From Puffinus mauretanicus (taxonomy: Eukaryota > Chordata > Aves > Procellariiformes > Procellariidae): 64,000 nt of DNA. Positions 33,367 through 46,600 of the stretch are shown one piece after another. Position numbers and translations under genes: made by a program. Each line of letters opens with the position of its first letter. Position 1 is the stretch's first letter. Under the pieces are notes generated by a model. It had not been told where the DNA came from. It was given only the letters and a program-made list of their open reading frames with translations, and ran no database searches. The stretch is from positions 62,001 to 126,000 of the forward strand of contig JAJKFH010002273.1 in assembly GCA_023333565.1 (NCBI GenBank), in the 5' to 3' direction.

Positions 33367-33886
33367 TGTCCTGGTTTCGGCTGGGATAGGGTTAAATTTC
33401 TTCCTAGTGCTGTGTTTTGGATTTAGTATGAGGAGAATGTTGATAACACACTGATGTTTTCAGTTGTTGCTAAGTGCCCTCCTAGTCCAAGGACAGCTCC
33501 TATGCCTACTGACTGAGCTAGGTACACAAGATGGGAGGGAACATGATCAGGACAGCCAGCCCAGCTGGCTAATGGGGTATTCCATACCATGTGATGTCAT
33601 GTTCAGTATATGAAGGGTAGGCGTGATCCAGGAAGTACCGATCGCTACTTGGTTATCGGTCAGCGCGGGTGGTGAGCAATTGCATTGTGCATCACTCATT
33701 TTGTACATTTTATCATTATCATTATTATTTTCCTTTTTTCCCTGTTCTATTAAACTGTCTTTATCTCAACTCACGAGTTTTTCTCACTCTTACCCTTCCG
33801 ATTCTCTCCCCGTCCTGCTGGGGGGGTGGGGGGAGTGAGTGAGCGGCTGCGTGGTATTTGGCTGCCTGCCAGGTTAAACCACGACA
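33367..33886 (+). repeat. 3' LTR of the provirus
   Basis: This 520-bp LTR pairs with the 5' LTR (about eight substitutions by eye). It starts TGTCCTGGTTTCGGC and ends AAACCACGACA, followed by GCAGG (33887-33891), the right target duplication. ATTAAA at 33749-33754 is the likely polyadenylation signal for proviral transcripts. Confidence 0.95.
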
Positions 33887-33891
33887 GCAGG

Positions 33892-34931
33892 TTATCTGTA
33901 TTACATAGTAAATTCTTGTGCTTTCATCTGGTGCTCTAAGTGGGAAACAGGAAGTTAGGAAACCAGGCTGAACGGACCTTTGTTTGGTGATTGTTATGCA
34001 GTGCCACACTGATATTTTTCTGTCAGTTTTCTAGTGCTTAGGATTTTCTAGGTAGACTTGATAACTTCAAGAAATGTACACAGATTTTTAAAGGTGGGGG
34101 CGAGATCAGTACAGATACACACACACACATAGAGAAGTGGGTCTGTTCCTTGCCAGTATTCTCTGAAGAACTTCAAGTTACAGGTGGTTGGTAGCTGACA
34201 CATCTTCAGATGCTACTCTTTCTATATCAGGAACATTCTCTCAGGGAAGAAAACATGAAAACAAAGTATTTTTCAGTCAAACTTGTACTAACAAAGAATA
34301 TCAGTTGTATGTAATGTAGGGCATCTCTGTCCCTCTCCCTCGTTGCTTCCTCTTTCATTTGTTTTCAGTAAATGAGAACAAGCTCTATCAAAGATGTCTT
34401 ACGTTTTGAAGGTAATCCCTTTGGCAATGAAGGAATAAGATATGCTTTCTTGGGAGACAAAGTTTTAAGAGCTTTTTTCCTGTCCTATTTTCAAACACAG
34501 TATATTTTAAAGAATAAGATCAACACTTTATCTTTCACCATCTGGCAAATACTAAGCTTCATCTTTTGTCCTCTGATTTCCAATGGTCTCAAGGTAACTC
34601 AGTTTTTTGTTTCCACACATTCAGGCATGATGTTTTCTGTATAGTTCTGAGGACAAAGAGATTGTCCTTTTTACTAGAAGTGGGGTTGCAAAACTCTTCA
34701 GGTTAAATCCATTGTCCACACAGTCAACTGCAGAATGAAAAGTGATACCTTTGCTGTTGCTAGCTAGCCAGTATAGATAATAGCTTTAGCAGTTTGCTAG
34801 ACACCTATTTGTAACAGCTTGAGCAGTCTTGGCACATCTTAATCCCTGTAACCAGTGCTAATGTGTATGAGTATGTCTACTTATTCTTCAGTTGCATTGG
34901 TGAAGATGGATGTAACTTTTAAGCAAGAGCA
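33892..34931. other. Background between two LTR elements
   Basis: A short (CA)n tract lies at 34117-34129. The forward 90-codon frame at 34372-34644 has no recognisable domain. Nothing else is supported. Confidence 0.5.
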
Positions 34932-35506
34932 TGTCCTGGTTTTGGCTGGGATGGAGTTGATTTTCTTCCTATTAACTGGTATAGTGCTGTGTTTTGGATG
35001 TAGTGTGAGAATAATGTTGATGGCACACTGATGTTTTGGTTGTTGCTAGGTATTGTTTACGCTAGTCAAGGACTTTTTGTCTTCCCATGCCCTGCCAGAT
35101 GTGCAGGGGGCTGGGAGGGACCGTGGCCAGGACGGCTGGCCCAGCTGGCCAATAGGCTATTCCATACCATATGACGTCATGCTCAGCATATAAGGTTGGG
35201 TGAAGAAGAAGGAGGGGGGGCGTTCGGAGTGATGGCGTTTGTCTTCCCAAGTAACCGTTACGCGTGATGGAGCCCTGCTTTCCTGGCGATGGCTGAACAC
35301 CTGCCTGCCGATGGGAAGTGGTGAATGAATTCCTTGTTTTGCTTTGCTTGCGTGCGCGGCTTTTGCTTTCCCTATTAAACTGTCTTTATCTCAACCCACG
35401 AGTTTTTCTCACTTCTACCCTTCTGATTCTCTCCCCCATCCCACCCGGCGGGGGGGTGAGCGAGCGGCTGCGTGGTATTTGGCTGCTGCCAGGTTAAACC
35501 ACGACA
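34932..35506 (+). repeat. Diverged solo LTR, related ERV-L-type subfamily
   Basis: This 575-bp LTR begins TGTCCTGGTTTTGGCTGGG and ends AAACCACGACA. It shares the U3 start, the GCTGTGTTTTGGAT block, the TATTAAACTGTCTTTATCTC block and the U5 end with the younger LTRs. It differs in the middle third and by several insertions (for example ATTAACTGGTATA). It is therefore an older or distinct subfamily. The flanks (GAGCA before, ACCAA after) do not match, so either the duplication has decayed or the copy was rearranged. It lies about 1 kb downstream of the provirus in the same orientation. Confidence 0.9.
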
Positions 35507-38500
35507 ACCAAAAAAAAAAAATTCCACAGCAACCCCACCTCAAAGAAGTGATGCTTTTTTCACAAAACCAGCTTTCTAGAGAAACCTCTCCTGTCCAACA
35601 TTCTCTCCAAAAGTGAGCATGCCTCAAAACAGGAATGTTGTAATTCAAACTGGCACTCTAATCATTCAAATAGATTCTAATCTGAGAATCTGTGTCTCAT
35701 GTTCTGTCTTCAGTCTCTCTTCTTTGATGCACCAAAGTATGGTATCCAGCCCCACGTGTGGGGGAACCATCACTGAAAATAAAATCTTGCCATAGAATTT
35801 GGTTCTTGTAATAGAACGGAAATAGAAGAACTGTGTAAGAACACTATTTTGAAAATTAATAACTACATTTTAGACTGTTGCTTTGTTCATGACATAAAGC
35901 TGTTGGAAGTTTACAGACTTCTCTAAGGAAAAATATCATACTGAAACTTACTTTAGTGATTAAAAAACAAACAAACAAACAAACAAACAAAATGCTATAA
36001 TTCTATATACCAATCTAACTTTTAAGGTCTAATGGAATGAGTTTCACCTTTTCTTGCATGTTGTTCACCTTTCTTGCACCAGTGCAAAACCATTGGGAAA
36101 ATTAATAATGTAAAAGTACATGAAGCCAAAAGGAGAGGCCAAAAAGTGGTTCATAACTCTCAGTTGGAGAATTTACATGCGTTTCAACAAACTTTCATGA
36201 TGTGATCCATTTTGAAGATGGGTGCAGCAAGATCCCTATATTGAAAAAATGCAGATGTGTATACCTCAACAACTTTTCTGTTCTTCGGTGTCTCTCCTTT
36301 TAGCTTGTTATCATAGGAAATGCACCTCATTGAAAGTTTTTCATGTTGTTTCAAAAAAATATCTGACAGATGGAATACAAAATGATTGGTTTGATTCAAG
36401 ATATGGGCAAGTAGCTCCTTACAAGTTATGAACTCCTCAGTCATCCTCCATTAAAATAAGGAGCTCAGATCTGGTATTCATACTCTTATCCAGGTCTGTG
36501 GAAACGCAGCAAATTTTCCCATATTCTTTTGAACTTGGTTGCAAAGGTCTTCTATGCAGTGTGACCTGATGCCACAAATGAGCTGATTTTATTAAATGTA
36601 GCTTTATTTCTCAGAGGTAAGATGCCTGAAACTTTCAGCATGCAGTCTTGAACACCTCACTATATGGCTTCTTCCTTTTAGTGTTTTCAGGAACCTTAAT
36701 ACAGCTAGCATGCACAGCAATTTCATTTCCTTGACCAATTTCTTAAAAATGAACCATTAAGCAGCAGTTCTAGTTTGTCCCTAAGGTAATCAGCAGTGAA
36801 TTTACTGAAGGAATTTTGATTTGTCATGTAATGATGTTTGGTTTAGTGTTTCATAACAGCAGTAACTTTTGTACAAATCAGGCACAGCACTTTCCTACCT
36901 TCTTGGTATATTAAGTAAACATAATTCTATTTGTTATGGAATTCTTTCTTTTCATTATTGTCTGGTTCTTTTTCAGTGCAAATTCCATACTTCAACTTGA
37001 ATAACAGCTCTGAAACAACAGTTTTACTGAATGCTGCAAAAGCAGGTGGAGACTTTTTCTACTTGTTCCCTTTTTCTGTGGAAGTGATCTGGAGAAAGCT
37101 TTGCCTACATGGGCTCAGCTCTAAATTGCACAAGAGGACAATGTAAACTTTAACATTGTTGTTAACTTGCAGATAGCAGGCCTAAAAGTGATAAGTATAT
37201 AGGCAGGTATTGAACACATCATAGAACTATACAAATGTTTTTAGGCCTAACTTGTAAACTGGCAAAGCTGGCATTTTTTCAGAGCAGACAATTGCAAAAT
37301 TGTCTAAAGAGGAATTATTGGTAGAGCAGCTTCATATGTCACCTTTTTGTCCAAGTGACTCTGAACATTAATACTGAGTGAGCTCCCAAGCCCTGCAGTT
37401 CTCGTTCCCTTTCCTTTCCTCCTTGCTGCTAGGGAGAGATGTTGCAGCTAGACATGTACCCTAACTATGAGGAAGAACATAATGGTGGTTTAGTCTGTGA
37501 AAGGTTTAAATACTCTCTCCTAGGCCTTAGTGAGAGCAGAAGGATATTGCATAATCACAGCCTGAGGCCAGATGTGTCATCATTGTTTTCTCCCTGCCTT
37601 GTGAAGACAAAATTTGCCTTTCTCAACACTTTGGCTGGCTGGCTCATGCAGTAACTTTTCCTTCTGGTATAGAATGGCATTGGAAGTTTTTGCAGTGGAG
37701 CAGCAGGCTGTATGCAGAGGGAAGGTGGGCACCACTGAGAAGTATCTGTTCCTACAATGTGACGTGGGAAATAGAGTGCCCATAAAAGGCTTATGCAAGA
37801 GAAAAACCACTGTTGGCAGAGTTGTTCTTTGTATGTGACTGGGCTGTCGTTCTGGTTTTCCTGTTGTATAGAAACAATGCATACCCTTTCTGTTAGGGAT
37901 GTCTGTCTTTCATCAGCTGAAGGATGTATTTCGGTATCTCTTCTCTCGTTTTGGTGGTGCCTCTCGCTCTCTCCTTCAGTTGTCTTTTGCTTGTGGGTTT
38001 TCATATTAGCTGGAAAGAAGTCCTGACCAATCTGTTGCCTGCCTTCTCTTATTTGAGTGTGGACACGGGTATTGTGCATCTATATTGTATGTCAGAATAA
38101 GAGACTCAGTAGCAGAAAACCCTGAACAGTCATTGTTGCTATGGTGACCAAATCAAGAAAAATAATTAAAATCCTTCTTTTCCTCAATCTGGAAAGATCA
38201 ACCCCATAGCCTTTCTTGTTCTTAGTGAGGCTTGGAGATGTCCCATGATTTTACACATTGTCTTTCTGTGAATAGGACACCTGTTATTAATTTTGAGATA
38301 TTAAGGTGATGGATGTCTCAGATGGGACTGTATGTTCAGTAAAGCCTGGCATTTTAGGATGTTTATGTGTCTGGTTTAGGGGACAGCTAAATAAATGCTA
38401 ATCAACTTCCTCAGTCTTTCAGTTGGAAGATACTACTTTGAAATAGCTAAGAAGCAAAGAAAGCATTTGTTCAAAATGACAAAGGATGGGTGGACAAGAT

Positions 38501-39404
38501 CTGCAAAGATTCTGTCACTCTCTAACCTCACAGAGTACTGCTGGTCTAGGAGTGCACTGCCAATGGTATACATAGCAAGCACCACAGTGCTTCAAACTTC
38601 TATATTGTCTTGCTCCTACTGCGTTCTATAGGTAAACATGCTGACACTAAAAGGTTTTGTGTGTGAACACATTTCAATACAGATGGCATAAGCATGGAAT
38701 ATATTGTTGGTGGGAGTGGAAGGAAAGGGATTAACCTGCAGAGATAATTGCTGACAGATGTCACCACGTTAGGGTCTTTAACCTACTCATACACAGTGTT
38801 AGAAGCCATTTGGAGTATATGGTTGGAAGGAGATCTGGCATGAATATCCATGAAACTTCATGTGGCTGCCTTGGGTGGCAAAAATCAAAATGCTCTGAAC
38901 CGTGCCATCAAAATGAATAAATAAATTCGTTTTCATGGAAAATTTTCATAGCTTCATGATATGTGCCATCCATCTCTCAGCAGTATATGTCTCCAGAAAC
39001 CTAAATAATTGTTCTACTTGTATGAAGCCCTTAAACTAGAATCTTAGAGTACTTTGAGTGACAAGCTTTCAGAAGCCATTAGCTGCATGCTTTTCTTTGA
39101 GAGGTCTCAAGTTAGCATGCTATTTCTGCACTTGTAGGGTGAGATTTCTGGGAAAACGACTGTTGGTCATTCCCAAGTGGTTACTGCTGCCTACACAAGT
39201 CGATACTGCTTTACTGAGTTAAAAGGGAGTACTATTAAAATGAAGACATTCCTGGAAACTGACAGCAAAAGAAAGACTAAGGAACCTGTGGTCTTACTGG
39301 TTGATGGGGCAGTAGACATAGTGACAACATTGTCACTGCCGTGGATTCTTCTTGTAATGTAACATCCATGTCTTCCAAGTCTCTGAGCCTAGCCTGCAGC
39401 CCAG
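35507..39404. other. Background, no gene recognised
   Basis: It opens with an A-run right after the LTR. A (CAAA)n repeat lies at 35965-35992. A 174-codon reverse frame at 37555-38079 and several shorter frames have no domains I recognise. No transposon was identified. Confidence 0.5.
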
Positions 39405-40025
39405 TGGGATGCCTTCAAGGGTGCTGAGAAGCTGGCTGATGTCATCGCAAGGCTGCTCTCTGTTATTTTTAAAAGGTGCTTGCAAGGGAGAGGTTCCTTG
39501 TTGCTGAAAGTAGGTAAATCTCACATTCATCTTCAAAAAAACATCCTACAAGAGCCATGCCCAGGCACACAAAGGACAAGGTGCCTGGGAACATTCAGCA
39601 CAATACCAACAAAGGCAAGTTGTAGCTGACTGCACCAATTGCTTTCTATGGTGAGATGATCTGTTGTGTGGGCAAGGAGAGAAATGCATATTGTTTACCT
39701 TGACTTCAGAATAGCTCTTGACATGCTTTCCCATTGCATCCTTACAGCCAAATTGCTGAGATATGAGCTATTAAAGTGGATGAATAGGTGGCTGGAAAAC
39801 TGGGTGGACCATTGGGCTCAAGGAGTTATAATCAATGGGACAAACTCCAGCTGGCAGTTGGTTTCCGGTGGTATCTCTCGGACACATCCTAATGACCACT
39901 AAATGCGGTCAACCCCATTTAACATTTTCATTAATGATCTGGACAATGACATAAAATGCCTAGTCAGCAAGTCTGTGGATAACCCCAAAATGAGGGCAGC
40001 ATTCAATATACTGGAGGACAAGGCT
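39405..40025 (+). mobile_element. Old CR1 LINE fragment (RT region)
   Basis: This is a decayed internal piece of CR1 ORF2. An early part encodes a run resembling the RT N-terminal block (LADVIARLLSVIF). The next part (39666-39902) contains VYLDFRIALDMLSH, matching motif A ([13 protein letters not shown]), and WLENWVDH followed by GVIINGTNSSW, matching the block before motif B. After a frameshift, PFNIFINDLDND continues to the region where FADD should be, which has decayed. Identity to the young copies is much lower than among those copies, so this is an older subfamily. It has neither a 5' nor a 3' end. Confidence 0.8.
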
Positions 40026-40648
40026 ACCTCCTCATGATAGAACCAAGTTTCTGGTTATATCCATTGCTGTTATGAGAGAAGGATCAGAATACATAGAAAA
40101 TGGCAGCAGGACAATGTATCCCAGTCTCTGTCGAGGAAAAAATAAGGCAGTGGCAAGTTAGACATGTAGATGGTTTTCTTTTGTATTTTCAGAAGACTCA
40201 GAATGAGGACTAGAAGGCTTTCTTGACTCTGTAAAGACTTCAAATTAAGAATTTATGTTTCCTCAGGATCAAATGGAGTTTAGTTGCGATTCTCATAAGG
40301 CTTAAAGAGATATTCACAATGCTTCCAAAGTTAATAGGAATGCTAGGGATAACTAGGGATAAGATAGTTAGGAGTAGATTAATCAGGGAAGGTTGGGAAG
40401 GGAAGAGAGGAAGCATGGCATGGAAGAGCAAAAGATGTGAATTGTAAACAAACTTATCTAATATAGGTTTACTATGGCTCCAGACCGTCCTGTATCTTTT
40501 AAAAGTAAACAGTTTTCCTTTCTGCACATCTTTGTAAGGCAGGAAGGAGCAATATTTTTTGTTATCCATGCCTTGATTCAGATAGAGTTATAGTCTACCC
40601 TCCCCAGGTGTATGTGAAAGAGAACTCTTTGAGGCTGAAGCAGGAACA

Positions 40649-40680
<32 letters not shown>

Positions 40681-43600
40681 CTTTCTCTTCCTCTCCCTTC
40701 TTTAGTAACATTTTCTGAGATGGGAATTTTCTGCCTGTCTTCCTACCTGCCACTCTAATTGTCAAGATATCTTTTATAGTATTACTGTCAATATGCCACT
40801 AAAACAGCAAATGATATTTTTGATAGAAGCATGGAATATTTTAAGGCAAAATTTACCTTCTGTTTGGTGCTCCTGGAGAATAATTTGCCAGAATATCATT
40901 GAACAAAGACATTCTAACTCATTATAATTACTCTGAAAGCAACATGCTTCAGGGGGGCCCCAGGGAAATCTGAAAGATGTACAGTACATGGATATGTCGG
41001 AAATCACAAGAAAAATGTAGTTCTGGCCACCAATTAATGCAGACTAATTGATTATGCTTTAGTTGACCTTGATTATTCATTAGAGAGTGTCAAATGGAAA
41101 GTCAATATGAATGACAAAATGTAAAAGTGCATGTTACGGTAAATCAGGTACATTAGTGACATCTGTCGAGAGTTCAAAATGCTGCTCTAGAAAAATGTTC
41201 AGGATTTTAATGCTTTCCTCTCTGATAATCTTTTTATGCTGAACGCTAGCCTCATGATAACAAAGTGTCTCTGGCAGGGATACAGACCACATCTTAAAAG
41301 GCAATTAAAGTCAATGGGTATTTTCCTCTAAATTACTCTTTTGAACCTATGGGTGTGCTTTTTGGAGAGAATATGTCCCCCATAATGCACAATAGTAGTT
41401 TGGTGGTACGTGGAAGTTCTGGTCAATGACACGTCACAGACACATGTCTGTTAGTATCAAACTGAATGCAAATTTATCTTTTCAACTTGGTGTAGTAAAA
41501 AAGTTTTGTTGACCATCTGTGAGTTCTTATATCAACAAGTGGTCTAAGAATCAGTATCCAAAAGCAGGAAAATTTTGCGGTGTAATAAAGTAAACTCTAT
41601 GTAGAAATGTAAATTACTACAGGGGTATTGTTTCACCCAAGTTCACACCTCTGAAAGAGGAACAGACTTGTTGATGACGTTGTTAGACTAAGATATATTA
41701 GGAGCATAAATAATAGGAAGAAGAGAGACTGTTTTCCAAACAGCTCACAGTCAATCGGCCAGTTCTTCTCACAACCTGGATTTCTTTCATTCAGCTAGTT
41801 AGCCAAATTTGTAGTGTTTACTCCTGGAAGTTGTATAGAATCAATACAAAGGAAGACTAGAAACTTACGATTTGCCTGTCTTACCTTTGGCCGTGCTTTG
41901 TGATACTGAACACAAACCATGTTACAAGGAAAATGATCATAGCAGTATAACTAAGTTGTGCATCTCTTGAACAGTTATAAATGAAGTGTGCCTTTCTATT
42001 TCATATCTGCACAAAGTTTATACTATGTAAATGCATAATTATGTTAACTTAGTAGTTTTAGATAGAAGTTAGCTAGTGCTTTATCTTTCTTCAGGAATTT
42101 TGCCCAAAGCTGTATTTCACCCTGAGCAAGTTGGGAGCTAAGGTGACAGTGGCTTTCTTATATCCTAGTATTGTATTCAGACTGTAACACCTAGATAATT
42201 ATCTGTTTCTATAACGGAGGTTGCAAAACTCTCATTTGTAAGAAGAGGTGATGGGGGGAGGGAATCATAAGTAATAAAAACAATCCTCCATGCCCCGAAT
42301 ATTAAGGTGAACTTTTGCTTTTCTCAATCAAGGCATTTTCCTTTCTAAAAAAAATATATATATGTATATATTTAAATATATATATATATTTATACCACAT
42401 GTATTCATCTTAGACAAAAATATTTGTATTTACAATGACTTATGTTGAAACAGCTCAAGTATTCAGGACTTTTAACGGTCTAGTAAAGCATAACATTTAA
42501 CTGTTGGTCAATTGATTTGTGTCTATGAAATGTGAAAATAATAAAGAAGTGAACAACTAGATTATTTTTAAATTATCTCAAAAATATTTATTTAAAACAA
42601 TTTACATATAGTTAGTTTGCTGATGCTTGCGTTATAAGTAGATTCAACAGTTTAACATATTGTTTACATGGAAATGCCATTTCAATTAATTTTAGCAGTT
42701 AAATTCACAGTCAAATAACATGAGGATATGATATACATTTTCATATCTGGTTTGTTCAAGATGTTTAAAATCAGTGTACAAGGAATTAAATAAAAAGCTG
42801 GAGGCTGGTTAAGGGTTCCTCTTACTTCAAATGTCTTTTCTAACACTAATCAATACCTAGATATCCTTCTGTCTGTATCCTGGAGACAATGTGCCATACA
42901 ACTAGTCAGAAAAAATCAAGTAAACTTTACATAGGAAACGTGTATCTACTTTGCTAGTACAGCAAACCTACACATTGGTTAGAGTCCATTTTTAAAGCAT
43001 CATGGATAATTGATTGAGATGGATTCCTAGTGCGCAGTGCCCATTCAAATAAATTATTTGCTCCTCCTTCTAGAGGATTTCTATTTATCAGGAAGGAAAA
43101 GCCTAATCAGGAAGTACTTGTTTAATATTACTTCACGTTTACTTGACACAAAATAAAAATGAACACACACCACACATCCCCTCCTTTCCCCCCACCCCCC
43201 AAACAAACAAACAAAAACCCCAAAACAGGCATGTTATAGTGGTAAATCTAACTACTCATTTATCAAAAATTATAAAACAGGTTGAAAAGAGCATTCATGT
43301 CCTAAAATTTAACTTTAATGTCTCTTACATTCTTTAGCTAAATAATAAATACTCTGCAATACCTTCATAAATCAATTAGGTAAATTACTCCAATAACACC
43401 CTGTTAGCTCTTTTATGATTAAATGGCTAGTTTTCTTTTAAAATACAGATTTTTTTTTTAATTTTTTTTTTTTTGTGGCTAGTCATATTAATAGAAATGA
43501 ACGTTTGATGCGCAAAGAGGCTTGGATGATAAATATTTGTTTTGTAAGTGTTTATCATGGTATGTTTATATTAACATAAATAAAACATAAGGATTGCATT

Positions 43601-46600
43601 AAAATATTATCACCATAGCTGTTGTTACCATTGGTGTTAAAAAGGCAATTAGCATCTTTTTTTTTCATAGGACCAAAATAAAGATGATGCTTATAGCTAG
43701 ATTATTCTATTCTGCTTATTCTTGGAATATAAATGTATCAGAAGTAATGTTGGACTGGTAAAAGAAGAGTGAATATTGTCTCTTAGAAAAAATCACTTTG
43801 TTCTCAGGAATCAAATCTAACTATAATCATGTTCTTAGTCCAAAAATATTTTTGTTCTTTGTCATGCAATGTATGCATTACTTTAAATTTTATTTTAATG
43901 TCAAGCGATAAAAATGTCCTAAATGATGCTATGTTTCTAAAAATGTCTAGATTCTTTAAAAAAAAATCTGCTTATAAAATGGTAAATACTATGACACATT
44001 GTATTGCAATTGCTACTTCAATGTGCATTAATACTATTATAGAACCAAGGAAGTTATTTGTGACACGGGATATTATATTGAAACTGACTTGCTTTCCTTC
44101 ATGTTTAAAAATCACTTTAATGTTGAAATATTGACACACAGGATTTTTCTACCTGCTCTACTTTTTATTTTAGTAATGAAAACTAATTTTTATAAATGTG
44201 GAGATACATATGCATGTGTATTCATATACACATATACATATATATGTGTACACAGTTATTTTGTTGACATTTTCCATCTTGAATGTAGTCAAAGTGTAAG
44301 AGCTCAATACGTTTAATTTCTGCGGTTTTACTCCTTGTAAGTACATAGTCACTTAACTTGAAAAAAATTACCACAATTGCTGTTAGTATTTCCTTTTGTG
44401 TGACTGCATGTGATCCTGGGTTGGTTTAGAGGAGCTTGTGTACTGTCTTGAGAGGTAAAGATAAGCTGATAAGCCTTCCAGCTGTTCTGGTACAAATTAT
44501 TTGTGCAAAATGCTTTCATTCTGCCTTCTGTAACAAGGACATCCTCTTTCCACTGCAATCCATTTAGCATTGTAGAGAAAGCTAAAAGGTAACTTGATCA
44601 TGTTGTACGAGTACCTACACAGGAAGAATGTTTTTGACGGTAGAGGGCTCTTTATTAAACACTTTTTTCTGCTAATTTCCAGTACTGAAGCTAGACAAAT
44701 TGAAATGGAAAATAAGGTGCAACTTGAACTTTTTTTTTAAGCAATAACAGCAAAAGCAGTTAATGATTGGAGTCATTTGTCAAGTGAGGTCTTGCACTCT
44801 TCATATTGTGCAAACTTTACAAGACGGTTGGATAGCTTCCAAAAGGTGTGCTGTAATTTTAACCACAAGTTACAGGTTTGATGCGGACATGTCTGAGTGA
44901 GGTTCAATAGAAGGAGGTCAAACTACTGGTTCTCAGTTGTTGCTTCTAGCCTACCAATATTAATCTTTTTTCAAATTACTCTTGACAGATACTGTCATGA
45001 GCTTTTCCATGCACCTAAGTCCTGAGGCAAAACCCACAGAAGACTTTGACATCAATGGGCTTTGGATCTAATCCACAGACAGCTAGTTTCTTTTGGAAAA
45101 TGTTGAGTGAAATATAAGTGAAAAGTTTTATACAAGTATTTCTGCAGCAACCAAAGTATATTTATAGCAATGGCATTTTGAAGATGAGAGAATTGAAGGG
45201 AGAAAATGTGTATTGGAGGAAATGAATAAAGTCATCTTTACCTTATCTTGTAATCTCTTAAATTCAGCATGCAGAGTAGTTTTTGTTTCTAAACATTAAA
45301 AGTCATCTCTTCAATATGTTGTAAAGGAACAAATATGTGCTTGTCTTCTGACTTCCAAACGCTCACTGGATTAATTATGGCATGTTGCCTCACCCAGTTG
45401 TGTTGAATATTTTGAATACCCAGCTGGTGAAATCTGCCAGTGAAGGTCAACATAATTGTTATATCCAAATTAGGACTTACTTTATAGAATTAAAAGAATA
45501 AAAGATACTTATACAGATCTTTTAGGAAGGATGAATTTCACTTGGGTTAAAAAAAAAAAAAAAAAAAAAAAAAAGAAAAGAAAAATTAAGTAGCAGTCAC
45601 GAGAACATCCAGACTGTTTTTTAAATGTGTACAGTGGCATTGAGTGTGAAAAGCACTTTGTAAGCAGATGTGAAATTTCTGACCACAGTATTACCATATG
45701 TAAGTTTGTTCTCCCAGGCCAAAAATGGAAGCTTTGTGGCTCTGGTAAGAATAGTAGTGAATTTAAATAAGCTTACTGAAAGGCAGGAGATAATAATTCA
45801 TGCTTGGCATCACTAGCCTGAGCTTAACTTGTACTAATCACTGGAAACTATGTGAAATCAAGCAGAAAGAAAAGACAAAACCCCTGCAGAACACCATGAA
45901 CTTTTGAATGCCTGAAGAATCATATGCATTGCTCTATATACATACTTGAAGCTAAATCATCTCCTTTCCTGCCTTCTCAACTTTCTCAAAAGTTGGGTCA
46001 AAATTCTTGTGAGATTTATTTTTCTTTTTTACATTCAAAAGATAATTTCTCCCTTCTTGCTCATCTGTCCAGCATCTGTCACATTAAACTTTTCACTATT
46101 TTTGCTATAGGTGCTAGTCTTGAAGCTCAGCCTGTCTGTCTTTCCTCATGACTCCTTGTATTCACTGATCATTTTTTGAGAAAGTAATTTTCTCTCTTAC
46201 ACTTCTCTTTTATGTTTTCTTATGCCGCATCTCTGAGAATCCCACCATGTGTGGGATTCATCTGATCAATGCACTTATCTGGAATGTAGATACTTACGCG
46301 TGAGCCTGTAGGTTTTGTTTATAGCAGATAGGCTGAAGTAGATACTTCAGTGGCAGCATTCATGTAATTCCAAAATAGAAGCAGAGCTTGTGCAGTGTGA
46401 TCCTGAATGTTAGGTTTCTGTTGCCCTGAGCTCTCTGATCTGCAGAAGTCTGTGTTACACAGGCCTGTGCCAAGGCTGATGAAATCAGTCTTGTAAACCA
46501 ACAGCTGTTCCTATGTCTCATGCCAGTGGGAATGTTCCTATGCACCTTCATTCTCTGAAGAAAATAAGTTTTGCATAGGTGAAAGCACTGAAGTCAGTGG

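Larger units (their letters stand above)
26595..33886 (+). mobile_element. Nearly complete ERV-L-like provirus
   Basis: The 7.29-kb provirus has two ~519-bp LTRs, a PBS, a pre-gag hydrophobic ORF, gag, pro-pol and a polypurine tract. It is flanked by GCAGG duplications and contains a nested reverse solo LTR (27727-28244). No env-like frame lies between the end of pol (32919) and the 3' LTR. The Pol sequence style, the missing env, and the 5-bp duplication fit avian class III (ERV-L-like) elements. The two LTRs differ by about eight substitutions and a few short indels by eye (about 1.5%), which points to a comparatively young insertion. Coding lesions are few: one gag frameshift, one TAG between gag and pol that may be normal, and one TAA in pol. 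Confidence 0.94.

Noticed and set aside
44745..44900. Possible very old CR1 tail
   Set aside because: Only a few short phrases resemble CR1 and no continuous alignment could be followed by eye.
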